This document shows positions 9,041 to 16,945 of a DNA stretch of 64,000 bases, one piece after another (position 1 is the first letter of the stretch; each line of letters begins with the position of its first letter). The translations under genes and the position numbers were made by a program. The notes beneath the pieces are model-generated. The model worked only from the letters and a program-made list of their open reading frames with translations. It made no database searches and was not told where the DNA came from. This DNA is from Streptomyces sp. NBRC 110035 (lineage in GTDB: Bacteria > Actinomycetota > Actinomycetes > Streptomycetales > Streptomycetaceae), in assembly GCF_000829695.1 (NCBI RefSeq), contig NZ_BBNN01000016.1:372001-436000 (forward strand), read 5' to 3'.

Positions 9041-10884
9041 ACACCGGTGAACTCGTCGAGCTCGGACAGCAGTTGCGCGTGGACAGCATCCGCGCCGCGG
9101 CCGCCGCCGGCTCCGGGCACCCCACGTCCTCCATGTCCGCGGCAGACCTGATGGCCGTCCTGCTGGCCCACCACTACCGCTACGACTTCGACCGCCCCGA
9201 CCACCCGGGCAACGACCGCCTCGTCCTCTCCAAGGGACACGCCTCGCCCCTGATGTACGCCGCCTTCAAGGCGGCCGGAGCCATCGACGACGAGGAACTG
9301 CTCACCTTCCGCGAGCTCGGCAGCCGTCTCGAAGGGCATCCCACTCCCCGGCGGCTGCCCTGGGTCGAGACGGCCACCGGGTCGCTCGGCCAGGGGCTCC
9401 CCGTCGGCGTCGGCATCGCGCTGGCCGGTAAACGGCTCGACCGCACCGGCTACCGGGTGTGGGTGCTGTGCGGGGACAGCGAACTGGCCGAGGGCTCGGT
9501 GTGGGAGGCCGCCGAGCAGGCCTCCTACGAGAACCTCGACAACCTCACCGCCGTCGTGGACGTCAACCGGCTCGGCCAGCGCGGCCCCACCCGGTACGGG
9601 CACGACCTCGACGCCTACGCCCGCCGGTTCCAGGCCTTCGGCTGGCACACCGTGGAGGTGGACGGACACGACGTCGACGCCGTCGACCGCGCCTGCGGCG
9701 AGGCGGCCTCCACCAGGGGGCAGCCGACCGTGATCCTCGCCAGGACCCTCAAGGGCAAGGGCGTCGCGGCCGTCCAGGACCGTGAGGGGATGCACGGCAA
9801 GCCACTGCCGGAGGCCGACGAGGCGATCGCCGAACTCGGCGGCCCGCGCGACCTGCGCGTCCGGGTGCGGGAACCGTCCGACGCACGTGTCCTGCAGGCC
9901 GTGTCCACCGGGCAGGCCGAACCGCCCCGGTGGGACAAGGGCGGGAAGGTCGCGACGCGCGACGCCTTCGGCGAGGCGCTGGCCGCCCTCGGCACCGCGC
10001 GCGGCGACGTCGTGGCCCTGGACGGAGAGGTCGGCGACTCCACCCGCGCGGAGCTCTTCGCCAAGGAGCACCCCGAGCGCTACGTCGAGTGCTACATCGC
10101 CGAGCAGCAGATGGTCGCCGCGGCGACCGGCATCGCGGCGCGGGGCCGGGTGCCGTACGCGACCACCTTCGCCGCCTTCCTGACCCGCGCGTACGACTTC
10201 GTCCGCATGGCGTCGATCAGCGGTTCGGGGATCAACCTCGTCGGCTCGCACGCCGGCGTCGCCATCGGCCAGGACGGGCCCAGCCAGATGGGTCTCGAGG
10301 ACCTGGCGATGATGCGGGCGGTGCACGGATCGACCGTGCTGTACCCGTGTGACGCCAACCAGACCGCGCGCCTGGTGGCCGCCATGGCGGACCTCGACGG
10401 CATCCGCTACCTGCGGACCTCGCGGGGCGGGAGCCCGGTGATCTACGGCCCCGACGAGGAGTTCCCCGTCGGCGGCAGCAAGGTGCTGCGTTCCTCGGCC
10501 GAGGACCGGCTGACCGTGCTCGCGGCCGGTGTCACGGTGTCCGAGGCGCTGGTCGCCGCGGACACCCTGGCCGAGCAGGGCATCGCGGTCCGGGTGATCG
10601 ACCTGTACTCGGTCAGGCCCGTCGACCGGGACACCCTGCGCCGGGCGGCGGAGGAGACCGGCTGCCTGCTGACCGTGGAGGACCACCACCCGGAGGGCGG
10701 TCTCGGGGACGCGGTCCTCGACGCCTTCACCGACGGGCGGCCCGTCCCGCGCCTGGTACGGCTGGCCGTCCGGGACATGCCCGGTTCGGCCTCGCCCGAG
10801 GAGCAGCTGCGGGCCGCGGGCATCGACGCCGGTTCCATCGCGGCGGCCGGACGGCTGCTGGCGGAGGGGGCGATCGTGCCGTGA
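9037..10884 (+). CDS. tkt: Transketolase
   Basis: A 615-residue thiamine-diphosphate enzyme of the pentose phosphate pathway with N-terminal, pyrimidine-binding and C-terminal domains in one chain. SGHPTSSMSAADLM and SKGHASPLMYAAF are the N-terminal signatures. GDSELAEGSVWEAAE begins the GDS-x(n)-N cofactor motif. The second domain carries GEVGDSTRAELF and YIAEQQMVAAATGIA with the catalytic Glu. It is shorter than the usual 650-700 residues. The ATG overlaps the stop of the flavoprotein gene by 4 bases, and the next small gene overlaps its own stop. A second housekeeping transketolase is likely elsewhere in the genome, so this copy may be conditional. Confidence 0.93.
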   Translation: MNTGELVELGQQLRVDSIRAAAAAGSGHPTSSMSAADLMAVLLAHHYRYDFDRPDHPGNDRLVLSKGHASPLMYAAFKAAGAIDDEELLTFRELGSRLEGHPTPRRLPWVETATGSLGQGLPVGVGIALAGKRLDRTGYRVWVLCGDSELAEGSVWEAAEQASYENLDNLTAVVDVNRLGQRGPTRYGHDLDAYARRFQAFGWHTVEVDGHDVDAVDRACGEAASTRGQPTVILARTLKGKGVAAVQDREGMHGKPLPEADEAIAELGGPRDLRVRVREPSDARVLQAVSTGQAEPPRWDKGGKVATRDAFGEALAALGTARGDVVALDGEVGDSTRAELFAKEHPERYVECYIAEQQMVAAATGIAARGRVPYATTFAAFLTRAYDFVRMASISGSGINLVGSHAGVAIGQDGPSQMGLEDLAMMRAVHGSTVLYPCDANQTARLVAAMADLDGIRYLRTSRGGSPVIYGPDEEFPVGGSKVLRSSAEDRLTVLAAGVTVSEALVAADTLAEQGIAVRVIDLYSVRPVDRDTLRRAAEETGCLLTVEDHHPEGGLGDAVLDAFTDGRPVPRLVRLAVRDMPGSASPEEQLRAAGIDAGSIAAAGRLLAEGAIVP

Positions 10885-11219
10885 CCGACAGCGGCGGCGA
10901 CGGCCGTGACGGCGGGGCCCGTGACGGTGTGCGGACGGCGCGGACCGGCCGCCGCAGGGTGGGGATCCACCGGCCGGGGGAGGTGCTCTTCCCCGGCGGC
11001 GGGGGCGCCCGGGAGCACACCGGGGGCGACCTCGTCGCACACCACCGGGCCGTCGCCCCGTTCCTGCTGCCGCACCTGCGTACCGGCCCCCGGGCCGGAC
11101 TGTCGCGCCGGGGCCGCGCACGGGGACCGGCCCGCCGGCGGCTGAGCGCCCCGGGCGGTGGGAACAGGACGCCGACACGGCGGCCGGCCGGCGGCCGTGC
11201 CCCGAAGGAGGCTTCGTGA
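10881..11219 (+). CDS. Hypothetical arginine-rich protein
   Basis: A 112-residue frame opened by a GTG that overlaps the transketolase stop (GTGA) and closed by a stop that overlaps the next GTG (GTGA). Third codon positions are almost all G or C, as in neighbouring genes, and a competing frame at 10906-11145 is less well placed. The product is rich in Arg, Gly and Pro, has no transmembrane segment, and contains a short recognisable core only around GIHRPGEVLFPGG. I do not recognise the family. The double overlap suggests that at least translation through this stretch matters for the downstream GvpL/F gene. Confidence 0.55.
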   Translation: MTDSGGDGRDGGARDGVRTARTGRRRVGIHRPGEVLFPGGGGAREHTGGDLVAHHRAVAPFLLPHLRTGPRAGLSRRGRARGPARRRLSAPGGGNRTPTRRPAGGRAPKEAS

Positions 11220-11914
11220 CCGGACTGCGGTACGTGTACGCCATATGCCGTCCCTACGGCACGCCGCTCCAGGCGCAGCTGTCCGGTGTGGCGGGCTATC
11301 CGCCCCGGCTGCTGCCGCACCACGGCCTGGTGGCCGTCGTCAGCCATGTCCCGGAGGCCGACTTCGCCGAGGAGGCGTTCCCCGCGCGCCGGGAGGACCC
11401 CGACTGGCTGACCGCGGTCGCCCGCGCCCACCAGGGCGTCGTCGACGCGCTCACCACCGTCACCACCCCGCTGCCGTTGAGGCTGGGCAGCGTGTTCCCC
11501 GACGACAGCGGCGTACGGACGATGATGGAGACGCGCGAGGAGCACTTCCTGCGGACGCTGGACCGGCTGGAGGGCCGGGTGGAATGGGGCGTCAGGGTCT
11601 TCGTGGAGGAGCCGGCCGAGACCTCCGCCGTCCCACCGGTGTCCCCGCGGCAGGCCGAGGTTCTCGCGAACCGGCTGTTCGAGACGCTGTCCGGGTACGC
11701 CGAGGATTCCCGTCCGTACGCGTCACGCAATCCCGCGCTCCACGACGACCGCACCCCGGGACGCAGTGTGCTCGACGCGGCTTTTCTCGTACCCCGGGCG
11801 GAATCCGAGAAGTTCGTGGAAAGGGTGGAGCGGGCCAAAGGCGCGGTGCCCGGAATCCGCGTGGACCTCACCGGACCGTGGGCGGCGTATTCGTTCGCCG
11901 GGGAAGGCGCCTGA
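11216..11914 (+). CDS. Gas vesicle protein GvpL/GvpF family
   Basis: A 232-residue protein of the GvpF/GvpL family, which are minor gas-vesicle assembly proteins that contact the shell protein GvpA. Family features are the opening RYVYAICR, the GLVAVVSHVPEADF strand, the H-Q-V helix in ARAHQGVVDAL, and the central LPLRLGSVFPD segment. The GTG at 11216 overlaps the stop of the preceding frame. No gvpA, gvpJ, gvpK or gvpS gene is present in the window, so it is a solitary member here. A perfect hairpin just after the stop ends the unit. Confidence 0.87.
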   Translation: MTGLRYVYAICRPYGTPLQAQLSGVAGYPPRLLPHHGLVAVVSHVPEADFAEEAFPARREDPDWLTAVARAHQGVVDALTTVTTPLPLRLGSVFPDDSGVRTMMETREEHFLRTLDRLEGRVEWGVRVFVEEPAETSAVPPVSPRQAEVLANRLFETLSGYAEDSRPYASRNPALHDDRTPGRSVLDAAFLVPRAESEKFVERVERAKGAVPGIRVDLTGPWAAYSFAGEGA

Positions 11915-11918
11915 ACGG

Positions 11919-11958
11919 CCCGGAGTGCAGACCCCTGGAAAGGGGTCTGCACTCCGGG
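11919..11958. terminator. Perfect 18-bp hairpin terminator
   Basis: The 18-base arm 11919-11936 and its exact complement 11941-11958 enclose a GGAA loop. It begins 5 bases after the stop of the GvpL/F gene and lies between convergent genes, so it may work in both directions. There is no long T-run, as is usual in Streptomyces. Confidence 0.9.
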
Positions 11959-12015
11959 AGCCCGAGGGGCTTCGAGGGCTCGGCCTTCGCACCGGGCCCG
12001 GGGGTTTTCTTCATC

Positions 12016-12186
12016 TCACCACCGATACCAACGGCCCCTGCCGCCGCTCGCGGACGTGCCGCGCATGAAGAATCCCAGCAGCCACAGGACAAGGACCGCC
12101 AGCGCGATCCACCAGAGCACCTTCACGGCGAATCCGGCGCCGAAAAGAACCAGAACCAGAAGCAGTACGAGCAGAACAGGAACCAT
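12016..12186 (-). CDS. Small hydrophobic membrane protein
   Basis: A 56-residue protein with two adjoining hydrophobic stretches (about 2-18 and 21-39, the latter containing KVLWWIALAVLVLWLLGFF) and a short basic tail rich in Gly, Arg and Trp. The ATG at 12186 has AGGAGG seven bases upstream, which decides it over an in-frame codon six residues earlier. It is probably a two-pass or re-entrant inner-membrane peptide. Such short hydrophobic proteins are common in Streptomyces and usually have no assigned role. It converges on the GvpL/F gene across the hairpin at 11919. Confidence 0.8.
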   Translation of the reverse strand: MVPVLLVLLLVLVLFGAGFAVKVLWWIALAVLVLWLLGFFMRGTSASGGRGRWYRW

Positions 12187-12228
12187 TGTCTCGACCTCCT
12201 GCACTACTGGTTGCCCGGAATTCTCGTT

Positions 12229-13050
12229 TCACGCGTCCTCGCGGCAGAGGATCTCTCCGTGCAGCACGCTGAACCATCCGTCGTCCCGCGCGCCCCACTC
12301 CCGCCAGGCGTCCGCCACCGCCCTCAGCTGCTCACCGGTGGCGTGGCCCTGCCCGGTGGCCGACCCGGCATACTCCGACGCCACCGTGCGGTCGGCCCAC
12401 AGACCGCTCCACCAGGCCCGTTCCTCGGAGGTCGAGTAGGTCCAGGTGCCCGAGGTCGCGGTGATGTCCGTGAACCCGGCGGCCAGTGCCCAGGCCTTCA
12501 GCCGCCGCCCCGCATCCGGCTCGCCCCCGTTGGCCCGTGCCACCCGCCGGTACAGGTCCAGCCAGTCGTCCATGCCCCGGGACAGGGGGTACCAGGTCAT
12601 CGCCGCGTAGTCCGCGTCGCGGACGGCGACGACGCCGCCCGGCGCGGTCACCCGCTTCATCTCGCGCAGCGCCCGCACCGGATCGCCCACGTGCTGGAGC
12701 ACCTGATGGGCGTGCACCACGGAGAACGTGTCGTCCGGAAAGTCCAGCGCGTGCACGTCCCCCACCGTGAACGCGGTGTTCGTCAGGCCCCGCCCGGCGG
12801 CCGTCGACCGGGCCCGCTCCAGGACACCCGGTGCCCGGTCGAGCCCGGTGACGTGTCCGTCGGGGACGAGCGCGGCCAGGTCCGCGGTGATGGTGCCGGG
12901 CCCGCAGCCGATGTCCAGGATCCGCGAGGAGGGCTCCAGCGCCCCGAGGAGGTACGCCGCCGAGTTGGCCGCCGTCCGCCAGGTGTGCGACCTGAGCACC
13001 GACTCATGGTGCCCGTGGGTGTAGACGGCTGTCTCCTGCGGTGCGGACAT
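12229..13050 (-). CDS. Class I SAM-dependent methyltransferase
   Basis: A 273-residue methyltransferase with a full UbiE/Methyltransf_11 pattern. ILDIGCGPGTITADLA (motif I) begins at about residue 44. VTGLDRAPGVLERA holds the acidic ribose-binding residue, VGDVHALDFPDDTF is motif III, and HAHQVLQHVGDPVRALREM is motif IV. The N terminus THGHHESVLRSHTWRTA is typical of actinomycete small-molecule methyltransferases. The ATG at 13050 is preceded by AAGGGA. The gene is transcribed away from the ABC-F gene. The substrate is unknown. Confidence 0.88.
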   Translation of the reverse strand: MSAPQETAVYTHGHHESVLRSHTWRTAANSAAYLLGALEPSSRILDIGCGPGTITADLAALVPDGHVTGLDRAPGVLERARSTAAGRGLTNTAFTVGDVHALDFPDDTFSVVHAHQVLQHVGDPVRALREMKRVTAPGGVVAVRDADYAAMTWYPLSRGMDDWLDLYRRVARANGGEPDAGRRLKAWALAAGFTDITATSGTWTYSTSEERAWWSGLWADRTVASEYAGSATGQGHATGEQLRAVADAWREWGARDDGWFSVLHGEILCREDA

Positions 13051-13251
13051 GAGAGGGCCCGTCCCTTCCTGTCGCGTTCCGGCGTTCCGGCGTTCCGGGG
13101 TGCCGTGCGTGACCGACACGGTAGGCGATCCGACCGTATTGTGAGACCCGTGTTTCACATGTCGGGCGAAGGGTCGCGGCCGCGGGCGTGCGCGGGCCCG
13201 GCGGTCAAAACGGTTTGCCACCCGTGTCGACGCCCCGGACAATCGCCTCCC

Positions 13252-14871
13252 ATGGGTCACCTCGAAGCCGCGTATCTGGAGTACTTCCTTCCCGACGGGA
13301 GGGCGCTTCTGGGCGACGTGTCCTTCCGGGTGGGGGAAGGGGCCGTCATGGCCCTGGTGGGGCCCAACGGCGCGGGCAAGACGACGCTCCTGCGTCTCCT
13401 CTCGGGCGAGCTGAAGCCGCACGGCGGATCGGTCACGGTCAGCGGCGGCCTCGGCGTCATGCGCCAGTTCGTGGGCTCCGTACGGGACGGGACGACCGTG
13501 CGCGACCTGCTCGTCTCCGTCGCCGCACCCCGGATCCGCGAAGCGGCCCGCGCCGTCGACGAGGCCGAGCACGCCCTCCTCACCGTGGACGACGAGGCCG
13601 CGCAGCTGGAGTACGCGCAGGCCCTCGCCGACTGGGCCGAGGCACGTGGCTACGAGGCCGAGACGCTCTGGGACATGTGCACGACGGCCGCGCTCGGAGT
13701 CCCGTACGACCAGGCGCAGTGGCGCCAGGTGCGCACCCTCTCCGGCGGTGAGCAGAAACGCCTGGTCCTCGAGGCGCTCCTGCGCGGCACCGACGAGGTC
13801 CTGCTCCTCGACGAGCCCGACAACTACCTCGACGTGCCCGGCAAGCGCTGGCTGGAGGAGCGGCTCGAACAGACCCGTAAGACCGTGCTGTTCGTCTCTC
13901 ACGACCGCGAACTCCTCGCCCGCGCCGCCCAGCGCGTCGTCTCCCTCGAACCGGGCCCCGCCGGCGCCGGCGCCTGGGTGCACGGCGGCGGCTTCGCCAC
14001 GTACCACGAGGCCCGCCGCGAACGCTTCGCACGCTTCGAGGAGCTGCGCAAACGGTGGGACGAGAAGCACGCCCAGTTGAAGAAGCTGGTGCTGAACCTC
14101 CGCCAGGCAGCCTCCGTCAGCCACGACATGGCGTCCCGGTACCAGGCGGCGCAGACCCGGCTGCGCAAGTTCGAGGAGGCCGGCCCGCCACCGGAGCCAC
14201 CGCGTGAGCAGGACATAAGGATGCGCCTGAAGGGCGGCCGGACCGGAGTCCGTGCGATCACCTGCGAGCAGCTCGAACTCACCGGCCTGATGCAGCCGTT
14301 CGACCTGGAGGTCTTCTACGGGGAGCGGGTCGCCGTGCTCGGCTCCAACGGCTCCGGCAAGTCGCACTTCCTGCGCCTGCTCGCCGGGGAGGAGGTGGGC
14401 CACACCGGCGGCTGGCGGCTCGGCGCCCGCGTCGTCCCCGGACACTTCGCGCAGACGCACGCGCACCCCGAACTGGAGGGCCGCACCCTCCTGGACATCC
14501 TGTGGAAGGAGCACGCCCAGGGCCGGGGCGCCGCCATGTCCCGGCTGCGCCGCTACGAACTGACCGGCCAGGCCGAGCAGACCTTCGAGCGGCTCTCCGG
14601 CGGCCAGCAGGCCAGGTTCCAGATCCTCCTCCTCGAGCTGCGGGGCGTCACGGCCCTGCTGCTCGACGAGCCGACGGACAACCTGGACCTGGAGTCGGCC
14701 CAGGCGCTCCAGGAGGGCCTGGAGGCGTTCGAGGGCACGGTGCTGGCCGTCACGCACGACCGCTGGTTCGCCCGCTCCTTCGACCGCTACCTGGTCTTCG
14801 GCAGCGACGGCAGGGTCCGGGAGACCTCCGAACCGGTGTGGGACGAGCGCCGGGTGGAACGGGCCCGGTAG
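13252..14871 (+). CDS. ABC-F family ATP-binding protein
   Basis: A 539-residue protein with two ABC ATPase domains and no membrane segment, as in ABC-F factors that act on the ribosome. Domain 1 has the Walker A GPNGAGKTT, signature LSGGEQKRL and Walker B VLLLDEPDNYLDV. Domain 2 has GSNGSGKSH, LSGGQQARF and ALLLDEPTDNLDL. A charged linker (about 245-320) with KRWDEKHAQLKKL separates them. The family includes translation factors and antibiotic-resistance proteins; which applies here is unclear. The ATG at 13252 has no clear ribosome site, so it may be leaderless or start slightly elsewhere. Confidence 0.9.
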   Translation: MGHLEAAYLEYFLPDGRALLGDVSFRVGEGAVMALVGPNGAGKTTLLRLLSGELKPHGGSVTVSGGLGVMRQFVGSVRDGTTVRDLLVSVAAPRIREAARAVDEAEHALLTVDDEAAQLEYAQALADWAEARGYEAETLWDMCTTAALGVPYDQAQWRQVRTLSGGEQKRLVLEALLRGTDEVLLLDEPDNYLDVPGKRWLEERLEQTRKTVLFVSHDRELLARAAQRVVSLEPGPAGAGAWVHGGGFATYHEARRERFARFEELRKRWDEKHAQLKKLVLNLRQAASVSHDMASRYQAAQTRLRKFEEAGPPPEPPREQDIRMRLKGGRTGVRAITCEQLELTGLMQPFDLEVFYGERVAVLGSNGSGKSHFLRLLAGEEVGHTGGWRLGARVVPGHFAQTHAHPELEGRTLLDILWKEHAQGRGAAMSRLRRYELTGQAEQTFERLSGGQQARFQILLLELRGVTALLLDEPTDNLDLESAQALQEGLEAFEGTVLAVTHDRWFARSFDRYLVFGSDGRVRETSEPVWDERRVERAR

Positions 14872-14986
14872 GCGGAACGGGCCCGGTGGCCGGGATGTTC
14901 GTAGAGTGGATGCAGGGACGCGGGGCCCGTGGCCTTCCCCGGCGGGTACCCGGACCGCAGGACGCACACGACGAGCGGGGCACACG

Positions 14987-15244
14987 ATGACCGGAGTCGA
15001 GCCGAACCGCCTGGACGACCAGCAGCTCATGAAGGAGCTGGAAACCATCCACCGCACGCGTCACGACACACTGCTGTACGCCTCCAACGGCGCGCTGCGG
15101 GCCCACAACGAGCGCATGGCGCAACTGGAGGGGGAGTACCTGCGCCGCAACCCCCGCCGCCGGGTGGCGGCGGCCCGCACCCGCGAGGGCGCCCGCGAGC
15201 GGACCGGCGCGGCCGGGGCGACCCCCACGGCCCCGGGCACCTGA
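14987..15244 (+). CDS. Small conserved actinobacterial protein (DUF6158-like)
   Basis: An 85-residue, mostly helical, charged protein. The pattern LDDQQLMKELETIHRTRHDT followed by YLRRNPRR and ARTREGARERTG matches my recollection of the DUF6158 family found in Streptomyces and relatives. Function is unknown. No membrane segment or cofactor motif is seen. The ATG at 14987 fits the family start; the longer frame from 14906 does not. It follows the ABC-F gene after about 115 bases on the same strand. Confidence 0.72.
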   Translation: MTGVEPNRLDDQQLMKELETIHRTRHDTLLYASNGALRAHNERMAQLEGEYLRRNPRRRVAAARTREGARERTGAAGATPTAPGT

Positions 15245-15286
15245 CCTTCGTCCGGGCGGGAGGCCGGCCCCTCGTGCGGGCGCGGT

Positions 15287-15320
15287 GCGGCCGTCCCGGA
15301 CTCCTGCCCGGGACGGCCGC
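15287..15320. terminator. Hairpin terminator between convergent genes
   Basis: The 13-base arm 15287-15299 pairs exactly with 15308-15320 around an 8-base loop. It sits between the DUF6158-like gene on the plus strand and the DJ-1/PfpI gene on the minus strand, so it can serve both. Confidence 0.82.
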
Positions 15321-15325
15321 CGGCC

Positions 15326-15880
15326 TCAGGCGGCCCCGGCGTCCGCCTCCGCGGCGAAGACCTCGAGATACGTCTCGCAGAACGCCTTGAGGTCGTCCGG
15401 CTTGCGGCTGGTGACCAGCTTGCCGGGGCCGTGGTCGCAGACCTTCACCTGTTCGTCGACCCAGGTGGCACCGGCGTTGCGCAGGTCGGTTGCGAGGCTG
15501 GGCCAGCTGGTCAGCTCCCTGCCGCGGACCACGTCCGCCTCGATGAGGGTCCAGGGCGCGTGGCAGATCGCAGCGACCGGCCGCCCCTGCCCGGCGAAGT
15601 CCCGCACGAACGCGACGGCCTTCTCGTCCGTGCGCAGGAGGTCCGGGTTGGCCACGCCGCCCGGCAGCACCAGCCCGCCGAAGGCGTCGGCCGACGTGTC
15701 GCCGACGACCTCCTGCACGGGGAAGGTGTCCGCCTTGTCGAGATGGTTGAAGGCCTGGATGCTGCCGGACCGCGTCGACACGAGCACGGGTTCGTGACCG
15801 GCGTCCACGGCCGCCTGCCACGGCTCGGTCAGCTCGACCTGCTCGACACCTTCGGGCGCGACGAGGAATGCGATGCGCAT
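15326..15880 (-). CDS. DJ-1/PfpI family protein (type 1 glutamine amidotransferase-like)
   Basis: A 184-residue protein of the PfpI/YhbO type, linked in other bacteria to repair of carbonyl damage, deglycation or stress protection. The reactive cysteine sits in the nucleophile elbow AAICHAPWTLIEA near residue 104, followed by His as in the family. The strand LVLPGGVANPD carries the second conserved loop, and the acidic partner is near the N terminus in VEQVELTEPW. The ATG at 15880 is preceded by AAAGGAC. A DUF2795 gene lies upstream on the same strand, about 60 bases away, so the two may be co-transcribed. Confidence 0.9.
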   Translation of the reverse strand: MRIAFLVAPEGVEQVELTEPWQAAVDAGHEPVLVSTRSGSIQAFNHLDKADTFPVQEVVGDTSADAFGGLVLPGGVANPDLLRTDEKAVAFVRDFAGQGRPVAAICHAPWTLIEADVVRGRELTSWPSLATDLRNAGATWVDEQVKVCDHGPGKLVTSRKPDDLKAFCETYLEVFAAEADAGAA

Positions 15881-15939
15881 GGTGCGCTCCGTCCTTTCCG
15901 TATGAGTTGTTCGGATGTCGTGTGGGGGGAGCCGGACGC

Positions 15940-16332
15940 CTACGCGTTCTCCGTCTCCCGGGACCGGGTCAGCGCCTCGGCCAGTTCCTGGACGCTGTCG
16001 TAGCGGGCCTGTCGCGGCAGCCGCTCCAGCGCCTCGACGAGCGTGTCGGGGGCGTGCCGCCGGCTCAGGGTGCGCATCAGCTCGCGCGGGCCCGCGGGGA
16101 ACGCCCCGCGGCCCAGGATCCTGGCCAGCTCCAGCCGCACCGACTCCAGTGACGTCGGTGCGCGGCTCGGCGTCACCGGGCCGTGCGCCACCTCCGGGTC
16201 GTCCTCGGCGGACGGCTCCGGATCGTTCCACTCCTCGGTCCGGGTGGGGCGCCCCGACCTCAGCAGGCCCTGCAGCTCGTGCTTCATCTCGTCGTCGCGG
16301 TGAGCGCTCAGCCGGTTACTGCCTCGCTGCAT
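15940..16332 (-). CDS. DUF2795 domain protein
   Basis: A 130-residue hydrophilic protein. The N-terminal half is charged and probably disordered, with KHELQGLLRSGRPTR resembling a short helix repeat. The C-terminal half (about 62-122) has the pattern LARILGRGAFPAGPRELM...ALERLP, which is the DUF2795 fold. Function is unknown; members are common beside stress genes in actinomycetes. The ATG at 16332 is chosen because GGAGGG stands five bases upstream, not the in-frame codon ten residues earlier. It is likely transcribed with the DJ-1/PfpI gene downstream. Confidence 0.8.
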   Translation of the reverse strand: MQRGSNRLSAHRDDEMKHELQGLLRSGRPTRTEEWNDPEPSAEDDPEVAHGPVTPSRAPTSLESVRLELARILGRGAFPAGPRELMRTLSRRHAPDTLVEALERLPRQARYDSVQELAEALTRSRETENA

Positions 16333-16523
16333 GTTTCCCTCCAGATGGTTCGGGGTGCGCACCGCGTACCCGGACAGCGGAGACCGACACGGGGTTCGCC
16401 GGGCGGATCGTCATCGCCTCCACCAGGAGCCTCGCGCGCCGCCGGTTTGCGCCGGGAGCTGCGGGAGACCCGGTTCGCTCGCTCCTACGTGCCCCCCACG
16501 CGTCTCCTGGAAAGGGACCGGTC

Positions 16524-16730
16524 ATGGCGGTGCTCGCCGTGCTCATTCCGTCGCTCATGCTCGGCGTCGTGCTGATGCTGGGCCGTTACGAGGAACTCCT
16601 GCTGCCCGTCCCGCCCGAGCGGGCCCCCGACGGCCTCGCTCCACCGGGCGACGCGGGCACCCGGGCCGGTGCCACGCTCGCCGCGCCGGCCGTCCGGGCG
16701 GGACCGGGGCGGGTTCCCGGCGGTTCTTGA
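16524..16730 (+). CDS. Small single-pass membrane protein
   Basis: A 68-residue protein with one N-terminal transmembrane helix (about residues 2-20, VLAVLIPSLMLGVVLMLG) and a Pro/Ala/Gly-rich tail of about 45 residues. The ATG at 16524 has GGAAAGGGA six bases upstream. I do not recognise a family; similar short proteins with one helix and a disordered tail occur in many Streptomyces. It starts about 190 bases from the divergent DUF2795 gene. Confidence 0.6.
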   Translation: MAVLAVLIPSLMLGVVLMLGRYEELLLPVPPERAPDGLAPPGDAGTRAGATLAAPAVRAGPGRVPGGS

Positions 16731-16945
16731 TCCGCTCTTGGTCCGCCGTACGGGTTCCGGCGTACCAGGGTTTCACCCGCTCGGGCGTGCGCGTCCCGCG
16801 AATGGGGCCCGGCCGCGCGCGATGCGGTGGCCGGGGGACTGTGATGGATGCGGGGCGTGACCCCCGTGCCCGCCGACGTGGGATCACCCCCGCGGCCGTC
16901 GAACGGGACGCCGTGCCCCGGCCGTCGCCCGAAGGAGCCCGCACC

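Noticed and set aside
11158..13251. A long plus-strand frame leading into the ABC-F gene
   Set aside because: It crosses the GvpL/F gene, its terminator and a minus-strand methyltransferase without any family match. The ABC-F protein starts at 13252.
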